From the NCBI RefSeq assembly GCF_002999335.1, contig NW_020312298.1, positions 1 through 16,464 on the forward strand: 16,464 nt of DNA, read 5' to 3'. This stretch comes from Cyclospora cayetanensis (taxonomy: Eukaryota; Apicomplexa; Conoidasida; Eucoccidiorida; Eimeriidae). The position numbers and the translations under genes were made by a program. The notes under the pieces were generated by a model, which did not search any database, was not told the DNA's origin, and saw only the letters and a program-made list of their open reading frames with translations. This document shows, one piece after another, positions 1 through 10,570 of this stretch; position 1 is the first letter of the stretch, and each line of letters opens with the position of its first letter.

Positions 1-11
1 CGTTGACCAGA

Positions 12-24
12 AATAAGGTGCCGC
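12..24 (+). repeat. Terminal 13-mer motif, left copy
   Basis: The sequence AATAAGGTGCCGC is perfectly conserved in both arms and starts 11 bases in from each end. The outermost 11 bases agree at only 7 positions. A short invariant motif just inside the end of a TIR is typical of a transposase or terminal-protein contact site. That function is inferred, not shown. Confidence 0.8.
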
Positions 25-66
25 AGGGAGCCACGAAATCCTTGGCAGCAAATAGTCTTCATCTCG

Positions 67-160
67 CTTAGTGGCGAGTCCCGATATATTCAGCATTTGA
101 GTAAGCATTTAAGATAGATACATATTTTCATGCTTTTGCCTGGTGTTGATATGTGTGTGT
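67..160 (+). repeat. TIR core block, left copy (94 bp)
   Basis: This is the best conserved part of the arm: 91 of 94 bases match the right copy, with mismatches only at 108, 109 and 150. It runs from CTTAGTGGCGAGTCCCGATA through TTTGAGTAAGCA to a short TG run at its inner edge. The outer spacer (25-66) matches at only about half of its positions. The core has no open frame of note. It could be a subterminal protein-binding or replication signal, or a patch recently homogenised by gene conversion. Confidence 0.85.
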
Positions 161-206
161 AAAAAATTATTGGTATACATCTTCTAATCAAGACGCACAT
201 TTTCCA

Positions 207-231
207 TTCCAAGAGGATCAATAAATCTGTC
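207..231 (+). repeat. TIR inner block, left copy
   Basis: This is a 25-base block with 22 matches to the right arm, centred on CCAAGAGG, one variable base (T here, C in the right arm), then ATCAATAAAT-like sequence. It contains AATAAA (220-225 region) pointing inward. AATAAA is also a eukaryotic poly(A) signal, but nothing indicates a transcript ending here. It marks the interior limit of detectable ungapped TIR similarity. Confidence 0.7.
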
Positions 232-2801
232 TAGAACAAGAGGCGAATTAGTGGATAGTCTCTGTTTGTCAACGACGACACAGTCGGAGTGCCTCAATCC
301 CTGAGCTCTGCTTATTACAAGTCACAGGATGTCCGCGCCCCATTGAGGGCAGAATACTCGCGTTAGAAGTCAGCCTGCTTGGGTAATTCCTTGCTACACA
401 TTCGGAACAGCGCTGAACTTGTTGAAAGATTAGCTTATGCACTCCAGTAGACTTCTAACAGCACATCGGACGCCTGGGTAGCTTCTTAGCAGTGTGCACT
501 AAGTTTCCTGTTCATAATTTGAGGGGGATAGCCTCCACCCTACAGCGTTTAGCGTGATTCATGCATTAATCTGTGCAGGATTATCTATGCTACTACAAAT
601 GCAAGGCACATTGCCCGTACTGCCTCGTCCGATGCCCATTGCCACAAAAACGAAGCGCATAGAGGAACGCCAAAAGGGCACGATTGTCTGCTACTTTCTG
701 TACCGCCTAGATTGCTGACCCACTGTGGTAAGCGCAGAACGAAATTCGCCGCGAGTAATCCTCATTTCTGTGCAACGTGCCGAATGCTAGCAGAAGCAAG
801 CAAATGCGGCCTAGCTGTAACCCTCCGAAGAAGTGGATGTCCAAGGGTGTCTATCCTTCTACGTGTCCCACAGTAAGCAAGCTCTCCGCCATCCGAGCTA
901 TGCGCTTTCATGCGCACATGAGTAAGGGTCAAGTCTGAATCCCGAGGACAAGCTAGATGGTACGTCCAGATACCACCGGGTGGCCAATTCGAGAATAGCC
1001 AGGCTTGGTGTAATACTGTGCTGTGGCCATTAGGCATTTCGTGATTGCATTTTTTGAATCCGTGCCTAATTCCTGGCATAGCCAGTGCAGTAAATGAGAG
1101 GTGCTGCATTTTAACGGAAAATCTCTGAAGTGATCCGCAAAGGGTTCAGGCACATCCCACCGTGTGGTTGCAAACATTGATGGAGCGCTGCAAAAACACA
1201 AATTCACCACTAGCAAAAAGTAGCCTATTGTAAACTCCTAGACGTACTGCTTGCTATATACCGACAGTCTGCATGAGCTATAGATATTCAAGCTGTGCCT
1301 CATTGCGATTTGAAAACTGAATGCCTTACAACGTATATAAAAACTATCAGGGCTTAAAAGTGCTTATTTGAACAGTGTGAAGCATATGTACACTTATCAA
1401 GCATCATGTGCATTCTGCCAGTAGAATTGATGACGGTCCTCTGAAGTGGATGGAAATTGTCACGTTTCTCCACGGCACGTTACAGAAGTGATGCCGATAA
1501 AAACCCTAGCGTAATATACTAGCAGCCAGTAGCTTGGATTCCTTCAGCTCTATATACACACACAGGGTGCCATGCACCTCAACTCATTGCTGTTTCGACT
1601 CATCATAGAGACGCGTTCTTGCCAACTGATCAATTCTTTTCTGTAGTGGGGAAAATGTAGCTAGCAGCACTGTTTCCAGCGACCAGCATGGCAACAGCGT
1701 GTTTTAATGTACGTAGTTCAGGCCAGCTTAAACTTGTGTAAAGAGGTTCAAGCAGTTTCCCAGTTGGTATCTCTTTGCAAAGGTGAAGCCGCATGTTTCT
1801 CTCAGCCTGACCCACCGTCGTTTTTATGTTCCCGACCACTTTCTGGTCCACAGTCACTAGCGCACGTTTTTGAGCCAAGTCTGTACTGATTGAATTGAAA
1901 GTACATTGGCTTATGGTATTGGCATACAATCACCATGAGCCGAGTTATCATGGACCAAATCCAGTATCGATTGCCAAGGACCAACCGCTTGGATAAGAAC
2001 TGGCTAGCCTTTCGATGTAGGGTCAGCCATAGGAAGCTCCGCGCTGCATGAAGAAAATCAACAATTTACTAAACCATATGTAGACACTCATTCCTGTATA
2101 CTTAATTAGCCGCTCGGAGCAAGTGCGTATATCTTGATCAATCGTCTGGATGAATTCGGCAATCAAGCATGGTCACAGCAAAGGCTACTGGCGGTACGCA
2201 CGACATAGTGGCCAAGACCTCGAAAGCAGAATCTGACAAAATGATCAAAATATATGCACATTGGGCGTCTGACAAAGTATGCAAGAATGAGTAAGGCTTA
2301 ATAATGCGCATTGGTGTCTTTCATGCAGCGCAGCCCTTCCTATGGTTGATTGCACGATAGCCATTGATACGCTGACACTTCACCCAGCAGACAGTGCTTA
2401 CCCAATGACCATAGATGTCGTTCACGTCTTGTAGGCAAGGCGTGCAGTGCGGTGTGCACATCAATATGCTGGGCTTGCATTCTAGGTGCCACGAATATCA
2501 CGAAAACCCACATACTAAAGCGATGTGTATGCAGCCTACATTCCACAAAGTAAATTCAAGCCTTATACACTATAGAAACCGTGTGGAAAGGGACCTCTTC
2601 GTAATCAAACTATTCATGCCAGATTTCGGTGGACTGAAATCCGAACAAATTGTACCTGCCGGCACATACCCAATATTTTACTTCGGGAAATTAAAAAAAT
2701 GATTCTACAATTTTCAACAAGCGTGGGAATGTCCTTAGGGCTGAATTCTGTAAAAGAACCTGATGTCTGCAGTGAACCAGCGAATTGGTTATCGTCCTAG
2801 C
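232..2801. other. Interior without recognisable genes, left segment
   Basis: I see no supported gene in this stretch. The longest open frames are a 115-codon minus-strand frame (762-1109), a 99-codon minus-strand frame (1630-1929) and a 95-codon plus-strand frame (2415-2702). Their translations are rich in Cys, His and Ser and show no family motif or membrane pattern. The minus-strand frames at 762-1109 and 953-1216 overlap, as random frames do. A TATA-box-like string lies at 1334-1343 with no coding sequence attached to it. TGCA is frequent from about 540 onward and absent from the first 400 bases. Confidence 0.6.

Positions 2802-2830
<29 letters not shown>
2802..2830 (+). repeat. (CA)n microsatellite, 29 bp
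   Basis: This is an uninterrupted CA dinucleotide run of about 14.5 units. It is followed directly by TGTGT, so its 3' edge can fold back on itself. Long uninterrupted CA runs are common in eukaryotic nuclear DNA and rare in bacterial, phage and compact organellar DNA. This is one of the few taxonomic hints in the window. The length is expected to vary between copies or individuals. Confidence 0.98.
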
Positions 2831-2832
<2 letters not shown>

Positions 2833-5197
2833 TGTAAACACGACCGTTAATGCCTCGATTAGAAAAAAATAATGAACTTGTCGTAACTCTTAATTCGGTA
2901 TGTCTATCTCGGCTCATTTTTCAAGGTGTGCCGGCAATGCACTGTGTGCATTAGAAGAGCTGGCAAACGTTGGGCTCCTTCCCGGTCATGGGCTTTGAAT
3001 CAAAGCGATTCAACCGCCAGCGACGAGAGGCTCACAGCAGCGCTGGGCTAGGCTTCTGCAAGGCTTGAAAGCAGATACCATAATCGAGCATCCGACGCAT
3101 AGGGACTGTGGTTGCATGCTAATGCCTCGAACGCCAGCACGTTGTACCCTCAATCGCACATGTGCGCCTTATTTAGTCAGGGTCCTGGACCACTGGCGTT
3201 CTGAAGCCACCAGCCGATTCTGCGACTAAACCCCTTTTCATTTTTAACGGCGGCAGCCACCAGGGGCATTGTACTGCATGACAAAATGGGAAGCGAAGAG
3301 CGGGAACAGAGTTGATACCTTTCGGGGTCACTGCATTCAGCTCTGTGGTTACTGGAGTCGAAGCAAAGAACCCAATCATTACAGCATACCATGAAATTTA
3401 CTCCGGATTTAACCAGTGCCTTTTACTCAATGGGACAAATAGATATACACCTGTAGATATGCAACTACGCACTAACGGCATTCAGCGGATCTGCTGAGCG
3501 AAAATTAGTTGTTAGTGAGGCATAATGTAGCCACATGTCTTCCCAAGCCATCGACGGTTGCAGACACCCCGTTAACTTTTACCTGGTTTGCAGCACAGAC
3601 AGTAGCCCGCCAGAGCTGTGTAAAGCCCATCATTTTTAACCACTCGAAAGCGGATTCTGTTTGACTGACAGCTGGTTTCTAGTCTATGGCACTATGCACA
3701 CTAGGCAAAAGCAAATGTCAAACCCTTTCCAGCATACTGCCTGCTCTTGCTCACGTCGGATGCATCGCCGTGAGCAATGCAATTCCAAAGCTTTCGTTTT
3801 AACAAGGTGCGTATTGAAGTGCCAAAGCTATTAAAAGTAGCGTGTTCAATGCACTACACACAAACTCTCCGATCAGAATCTTACCACTGGCCAGATAGAG
3901 ATTCCTTCAGATACGGCTGTCCAGTCTCTATATAAACTGTACCGCGAGCTCATCATCCTGTTTGTATATATAACCAACGCAATGTACTAATCACAGCCAG
4001 ACAAACTCATGCTGTAAGCCATGTCCTACTAGCAGAACTACCACTTTGTAATAGAACGCCCCTGCGAATCAACACACCTATCCTCCTTCCACATGGGTTC
4101 GTCCAAACAATCTTCCCTGCACATTGCATATAACACTTGTAGTCGGTGTGCCAAGTATTCAGAGGCAGCTCCAACAAACCCAGGATGTATTACTAGCATC
4201 GCCGTGCTCAGTGTAATGCGTCGTTCGAATATCCTTTCAAGGACACGAGTCAGGCCTTGGGCTAAGAAAACTGTTTCAAAGATGCAAGCCGCAAAAGAAT
4301 ACTAGTCAGGTGTGCAGCGAAGAAAACGTGAAAAGAAGTCTTTGGCACACACCGAACTGTAGTGTCCGTTGGCTGACCCCCCAGCAAATAGCTAACACGA
4401 AGAAATCAGAAACATCACGCCTCGACCTCTGTACACAGCAAAATACAGCTAATCTGAAGATATTAAAAGCCCTAACGACCTCATGAGAATCCACACTAAG
4501 CCACAAAAACCCTGCTCACCTTCTTCATCGGCATGAGGAGCTAGCTGCCTCCACCCAGCTGCACTTGCATATCTGCCAAGAAGAAAATCGTTTCTGCTTT
4601 CCAGCCCCTAGCTCCCATATATTGTGTGCCTCATGATAAAAGTGAGTATCTCAACACAGGAAACATCACATCAGACATCTCGGCATAATATCGGCATGAA
4701 TGCTGTTTAAATACTTTGCCTTTTGCCAGCAGGCTTACAATGTGCTGCAACCCTGCCAACGATGCTGTAGGAGCAACGCAGCTGGTAAGCAGTATAATAT
4801 CGATTTGTGGCAGAGTAGCTTAGTGTTTCGGATGAACTGCAAATGTCCGTGCTGCTTTTTAAACCAGGTATAGGTCTGCAGTAGTGTGTACTTCCTAGAC
4901 GCATCCAAATTTCGCAGGTTACGCAGTAGCGCCTATTCCCTGCGGTTTTCATCTACATGGCCAGGCTGATAGCTGAAATGCAGCGAAGCCCTGTGTGGAC
5001 GCTGCTTTTGAATGGCCATTTTGATTTCTGTGGATACATTGGACGCAGGAAGCCAAAGATTAGGTACCCTACCACATCTTTGCACGTTTTACTCTACGAT
5101 GTGTGGCGGAATACATTTCTGTTCGATGATTGGTGCTATTTTTCCAGCCTACCACCTTAATGAGACACAGCCAAGTCACATACTACGCATCCCACGG
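2831..5197. other. Interior without recognisable genes
   Basis: No gene is supported. All open frames are 81 codons or shorter, and overlapping frames on both strands around 3173-3497 indicate noncoding DNA. Between 4021 and 4140 the plus strand has 39 C against 15 G, a strong local asymmetry. TATA-like strings occur near 3928 and 3965 with no downstream reading frame of note. Two overlapping small inverted repeats lie at 2992-3013 and are listed separately. Confidence 0.6.
2992..3013. repeat. Two overlapping short inverted repeats
   Basis: GCTTTGA and TCAAAGC pair around a single central A (2992-3006). In competition with this, TTGAATC (2995-3001) pairs with GATTCAA (3007-3013) around the five bases AAAGC. 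The two stems share bases, so only one could form at a time. Seven-base arms arise often by chance in 16 kb, and no gene lies nearby for them to control. Confidence 0.35.
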
Positions 5198-5259
5198 TTT
5201 TAAAAGCAAAAATAGGACATTTTTTTAAAAATAAAGGCGTTGTGTTTTTTATTATACAG
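5198..5259 (+). other. A/T-rich patch with AATAAA and a splice-acceptor-like tract
   Basis: This is the clearest low-complexity A/T patch in the window: T and A runs at 5198-5235, including AATAAA at 5230-5235. A T-rich tract ending in ACAG (5243-5259) follows and resembles a eukaryotic 3' splice site. The two signals imply opposite roles, transcript end and exon start. Neither is accompanied by a convincing open frame, so both may be chance products of base composition. Confidence 0.4.
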
Positions 5260-6815
5260 ATAATGATAGGCATTCTGAGTACAAGAAAATAATATGTCGG
5301 CAACTCCGCCTGTAGGTACCCAAGGACGGATAGAGCCTAAGGCTCGCTGGTAGAAAACCACATGGTGCTAATTCGCTAGAAGCAAATACCTCAGATGTGG
5401 CTCCTGGTTTATGAGCTTTTGACGAGCCATACTGTGCCGAAGAGTACCTCGAGAAACTACTACGGCTGGACAGTAACACCCCACGGAAGAACAGAAAAAG
5501 GGTCCCCCTATGGGGTGCAAGTGACTCTATTCAGACTTACTAGATGCTGCTTACTGCGGCACACGCTTCGTTTTCACAAAAATCTACAGCTGCCTTGCGG
5601 TAGCTGCATAAAATTGGAACAACTTGAGAGGACTGGTCTTTTGCATCAGCCTGTGCGTTAATACTGCTTTCCTGTCTGCATGCCGCATGATCGCATTGGC
5701 TGCAGGTGCCACTAGTCCAACTTGTTTCATTCAATTTCAATCGAGCAAACAAATTGCACTTGAAGCAATTGGATATCTGCACAACTATAAAGAGAACACG
5801 AAGTACCAAACTGTGGCTACCCGCCAAGAGAATGTGATCAATCTGCCATACACAGGTGCTCCAAATGGCACGACCCACTAGCCCTATAAAATTTATACCA
5901 GGAAGCCGCACTTCCGAGCTTCAGTTTACGCATGCAGTGTGTGTTTCACAGTGCGGGTTTATAGCTTGCATATGTCGATCATGACGTCTCATTTTCCCTC
6001 TCATGACTTGTAGAAGCCTGTAATGAACGATACCACCACGTGAGCGCTGGAAAGGAGCACAAATTGCTGAAGTAGCATAGTGGTGCCAGCTAATCCCGCA
6101 AGATAAGGGTACGCCACAAGGCCGCGTTAGGACTAGCCTATTAGCTGTAAGTAAATACTCCGCGAAGCGCTACAACACAGCATGATTCCATTACAATATC
6201 TCCAGAAATGGTTGCGGCCAAACAGCTGGGGATGATTGAGTCTAATAAGTCTCTTGGGTCTATCTGGTATGCACGCATGGCGAGTGAGCTACTGAGGAAT
6301 TCACGCAGACTGTTGGTGAAAACGTGATCGGAAGGCCTTGCGTTTCGGTGTTGCTTTCAGACGCCCCATTACGTGTGCAATAGATTTCTAAAGGGTTTAA
6401 GTTGAACGACCAAGCACAAACATTTTGGCCTGAATGCAGCTACAGCATCAGGCTTATTGACCTGACACCATGCGCTAGACTGCAAACGGCTGCCAATTAC
6501 AGCAGAGTTGCATCGAATGCCCCAGTCTGGTTATTCAGATATGCATAAATGATTACTAAACTTTGGAGGGGGATATAGCAATGTACAGAAATATCTTACT
6601 GAAGGTGGAAAAAGACTTAATGCAGTTCCCTAGTTTTCACTTTCTTTGCAACTGAAGTTCTCCCAGAAAAATCAGGGAATGCGCGTATCAAGCACTACCA
6701 TAGATGGGCACTTATTGCTACGAACTGCATACAAAAATAATGAATGCACCTGCGCTATACTGACGTCACTAAATTGTTAGGTGCACTCGAGACGCATCAC
6801 ATGCTACAGACCTGT
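5260..6815. other. Interior without recognisable genes
   Basis: The longest open frame of the whole window lies here on the minus strand (5540-5911, 123 codons), with opposing plus-strand frames of 88 and 85 codons (5395-5661 and 5624-5881). Mutual overlap on both strands, Cys-rich composition and no recognisable motif argue against coding. A consensus-like 5' splice donor, GTAAGTAAA, begins at 6147, but no matching exon can be pointed to. No open frame of 60 codons or more occurs from about 5912 to 7006. Confidence 0.6.
5885..5897. repeat. Perfect A/T palindrome with TATA-like arms
   Basis: TATAAA and TTTATA flank one central A, so a TATA-like element is readable on either strand. No coding region starts on either side. 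A 13-base symmetry of this composition is likely to occur by chance in a window of this size. Confidence 0.3.
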
Positions 6816-6835
6816 AAACCTTGTAAAGGTTTTTT
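6816..6835 (+). other. Short hairpin followed by T run
   Basis: AAACCTT (6816-6822) and AAGGTTT (6826-6832) form a perfect 7-bp stem with a 3-base loop, and three further T residues follow. The shape is that of a factor-independent terminator, but the stem has only two G-C pairs and there is no gene upstream. In a eukaryotic context it would have no such role. I report it as a structure only. Confidence 0.3.
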
Positions 6836-9800
6836 CACCTCGCACACTGTGACTACAGGCCTACAGCGCCCTTGCATGCCTGATACGTTAGGCGCTCAGC
6901 GGACGCGCTATGCGTAAGAGAATGCACAACATACGCAAAGCTAAGCATAACATAATATATCTACTCACATTGCACGTGCTGGGATTGTTTGGTATTTTAG
7001 GACTGCTTGGGTCAGCCCTTTAAAATCATATATATATTTACCTCAGCCAAGAATGCAGCTGCCAGTAGCCCCTTTATTAGTTATGGCGCTCATAGCGCTT
7101 GTGAAGCGAACGAGACAATTTCAACAAGGATAAAACTACTGAACCATTGGATCTATTACGTACCTAGAGATATGGTTCGCATTTTCCACGCTATACTTGC
7201 TGCTGGTATTTGCAGCTTTGTGCAAGCTACTAACTCAGCATTAAGATGAGGCCAAAAGTAGAATAGAGTGCATGAAATTATGTGGGGTTTGCAGCCTATG
7301 ACCTGACTAGGGATCTGACAGCCCCACGTCAGTCTGACATGGAAACGCTGCCACTGGAAGGCAATGAAAATCAAGTAAGACATCTGTGCTTTTTGCAACT
7401 CGTATTGATCGCTATATGCTCTCTTGAGGTGAGATTTTGGCTCTTTCTCTCTGCGTAAATGTTCGAAAATCATACCAGGATCTTGAATGTGAATCCACCT
7501 GCGGGGCTGATGGCCTCATCCAGATGTTCTCAATCTCCCTCTCTAATTATTATCCTCTCATGGGACGCTAATTGCAGCATCACAATCATAATGAACAATC
7601 CTATGGTTTCTGATAAGCGCACTTACTCCATCAGTAGCGCTCTAGCGACGTGCAGCCTTACTGTAATTTTCGCTCCCCGTATTAACATTCTGTACAACCA
7701 ATCGGTCTCACCTGATATTCACATGGGTGCCTTTTTCCCACGGAAATGGGCTTAGTAACAAGGGCCCTTGGCAGAGGTCCTCTTATTTGGGCTAATTCTG
7801 TTCTCCGCACGTTAGAGATTCCGTAGAAGCACGTCTCATGGGGTATACCGCCTCTATTGTACAGGAAGGCTGTGACCTAGTAGAAAACGTCTCACGTTGT
7901 TATTGGATATCAACAGTGTCGTGCATCCGCTGGAATTTAAAACGGATTCTGCGATGTAGCCTTGAGCACAAAAGTGCAAACATTGGTTCTACAATAGATG
8001 CAAACAATTGCGTATGCATTCGAACGTAAAATAGCTATGCTAAAACGGTCGGAATCATCGAAATGGACGACTGCAGGAAGGCAATCTGTATTTTCTCAGC
8101 ACACCTTTTTGCCGCGTGATATACTGGTTGCGCTGAACCCCCAACACAATAGTTCGAATGACAAGCAACATGGCATGGTCTGTATGTTTCTTTTACAAAG
8201 CCATGATAAAATCCATGTGACGAACTGCTTTCTTCCGTATTGGCACCATACTCTGCTGTAGCAACGACTTAGCTCTGGATTGTCAACATTGAGCTGCTCT
8301 TTGGGTGTGTTCCTTTGTGGGTATACGCGTCCCTTGGGATGCGAGAACAGCCAGTTCCATCCGGAAATGTGTAGCTGCAAAGATTTCAATGCTGAAAATT
8401 CATTTACTAACCATTACCAAAATCAAAAATTTTCCAACGACGTCAGAATTGTCCAATAAAAAAAGCAAAAGCACAATAACTGAATAGAAATGTCTTGGAG
8501 CAACTTGCAAGTGTCAGATAACCCATCCAGGCCGCAATAGACGCCAACTCTACCCACAACCCTCCTCCAAGCCTTGAAACCATCGCAACAAATATGGCTC
8601 ACTAAAGTGCTGTTCGGCAAGAGGAATCGAATGCAAATGCACAGTTGACGATCCTCGACGCGACGAGAAAACCACAAGCATATAGGTAGCAGTGCTTTTG
8701 CAACAAACATCGCCACGCAGAATCTATGCTTGTAGCGCTTACTGACCCCTTCAGGGATGAGTCCAAATTAATTGCTCTTTTCCTGATTCAAGCCCATGCT
8801 GGTGTCTGTCGCTCAAGTCGGTCATCGATTATGCTGCCCAAAATGATCAGAAAGCCATCAGGACTTCTTTACATGACTCAACGCGATCTCAAATTGCGAT
8901 GGGGGGCACCTCTGTGCAAATAAGCACAGTATTATTTGCTCATAATAGAGTTTCTCGCTAATCAATTTACTGTGATCTCACGCTTTTCCCAGAATGCATT
9001 GCTTACAGAAAAGCCGAGCACCGAACGCACGACAGCTGCTTCGCATAGGTGTCACATCTATACCGATTTACCAGCAAAAAAAATGCCAAGAGAGCTGCCG
9101 GATCTGTGTGCTCATAGAACGGTCAGCAGCTTTGAGAAACATACTGTTTGCTAGGCTGCAATGTACGTGACAAAAACATTGCATACATTTCGAGTAATGA
9201 GGGCAGTGCAATGCATGCAATATTGCCTAGCCGTCTTGCCAATTCTGCCTATGCATTTGTACATCAAAGAAAGAATTTTATCACAGCATTTTCATATGAA
9301 GTGGTGTGCACATCCTCCTGCTGCATGACGCTCTAGTGCATTTATTTCGACATGCTGGTAGGATTTTGGGGAATGCAGTATTATACGGACCCTACAGCAC
9401 CTATGTTTGCGAAAAATACATAGCCTCATTATAAGGTTGTTAGTACGACTAACAAGGAATACCGTTTCCTATTTATTTTCTGCAGTATTCATTTTATGGC
9501 AGAAACTATTAGCAAAGACTTTCGGGGAATTGAGCGTAATCTAGAATAAGTAAACAATCGAGCAATACTGAAGAGCAACTGCCTCACAAACAGTACAAAC
9601 GTAAGAAAGATACAAATGTATTACCTTTGGCAGTATAGATCGCGACGCACTAAAGCTGGCGGCTTGTAGTTTCTCGAAATGGGTTTAGTACATTGTCCAC
9701 GGAACACGATTTGGCGGAAAACCTGCTAGGGCACAAATAGACCTACAGCCAACAATACAAACTGCCTGCACAAAAGCAACGCTGGTACGCTCCCTTTGAG

Positions 9801-10570
9801 CTGCCCATCGCTAAACCGCCAGTCACGCTACACACCAGGCGGAGTTCGGCTTACCTGATGTATAAGTTAGGCTTCAAGCAGGGTGTTGCAATGCATGTGA
9901 CCACAACACCAGACAGATTTCCGAATGCACACGTATCAACCTGCCCTCTAGGGGTCTGCTTTTACATTGCTCTTCATGCGCCCCGCTCTACAAGCACTAC
10001 TTTTTCGTTTTCGATACTCATATTTTACTTCGTCGTCGAGCTGCAAATACGCCAAGCCTGGCCAGATGTGGCGCCCGTATGCTCCGTCGCAGCTTGGACC
10101 CTCTTTGCAGCTATCATTTAGCAGCCAGTGCTGTCACACATACCCCTGCAGTGCCGTAAAGATGTATTGCATTACCGGTTGGTACAGCTGCTGCAAAAGT
10201 TTAAACCGGTATCTAGAATATCTGACACCTGCCCATTCTCACTAAATGTATGTATATGCATACCTATCTAATTTCTGTCGTATCACACGAGCCTGCATGC
10301 AGGGCGCCATATTCTACCCAACGCGCAGCGACTCGTGTTTTATTTTCAGCAGACCCTGTATCATATTCACGTGCCTTCCTGGTGCACGTAACAATGCGCC
10401 ATTCACCAATAACGCCCAAGCACAGGTGTTATTCAAAATAAGACATAGTAGACACACAACCTGTGCATCTATTCAGCTTATTAACATTGTCGCTGGTTTT
10501 ATTGCCTTGAGGCCATTTTTCATAATTGGCATGTTTGCGTGCATTGAAATTTTATTCTCTACGTGTTAGC
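6836..10570. other. Interior with many short plus-strand open frames, no recognisable gene
   Basis: Eleven open frames of 60-107 codons lie on the plus strand between 7007 and 10569, against three on the minus strand (7156-7473, 8096-8389, 8423-8716). The largest plus-strand frame is 10246-10569 (107 codons), whose C-terminal third is hydrophobic. None has a recognisable motif. C-rich stretches, such as 27 C against 7 G at 8521-8580, reduce plus-strand stop codons, which are purine-rich, and so can explain the bias. T-rich tracts ending in CAG occur at 9470-9485 and 10335-10349, so short exons cannot be excluded. TGCA is especially dense here, about ten copies in 9841-10320. Confidence 0.5.

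Larger units (their letters stand above)
1..231 (+). repeat. Left terminal inverted repeat (TIR), 231 bp
   Basis: This segment matches the reverse complement of 16234-16464 without any insertion or deletion, with base i opposite base 16465-i. By hand count 184 of 231 positions agree. Agreement by segment: 7/11 at 1-11, 13/13 at 12-24, 22/42 at 25-66, 91/94 at 67-160, 29/46 at 161-206 and 22/25 at 207-231. Beyond 231 the ungapped agreement falls to about the chance level (7/24 over 241-264). The repeat begins at the first base of the window, so the window edge is probably the true edge of the unit. TIRs of this kind are the ends recognised by cut-and-paste transposases, and are also found on protein-primed or hairpin-ended linear replicons. 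No target-site duplication can be checked because no flank is present. The repeat itself is directly visible. Its role is inferred. Confidence 0.95.

Noticed and set aside
762..1109. 115-codon minus-strand open frame as a gene
   Set aside because: It overlaps another minus-strand frame in a different phase (953-1216), has no family motif, and is within chance length.
1334..1343. TATA box as a promoter
   Set aside because: TATA-like strings also occur near 3928, 3965, 5885, 10796 and 14905. None precedes a convincing transcript or reading frame.
5540..5911. Longest open frame (123 codons, minus strand) as a gene
   Set aside because: Its length is within chance expectation for the window, opposing frames overlap it, and the translation is Cys-rich with no recognisable domain, signal peptide or membrane segment.
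6816..6835. Bacterial factor-independent terminator
   Set aside because: The stem is weak with two G-C pairs, there is no upstream gene, and the overall sequence does not look bacterial.
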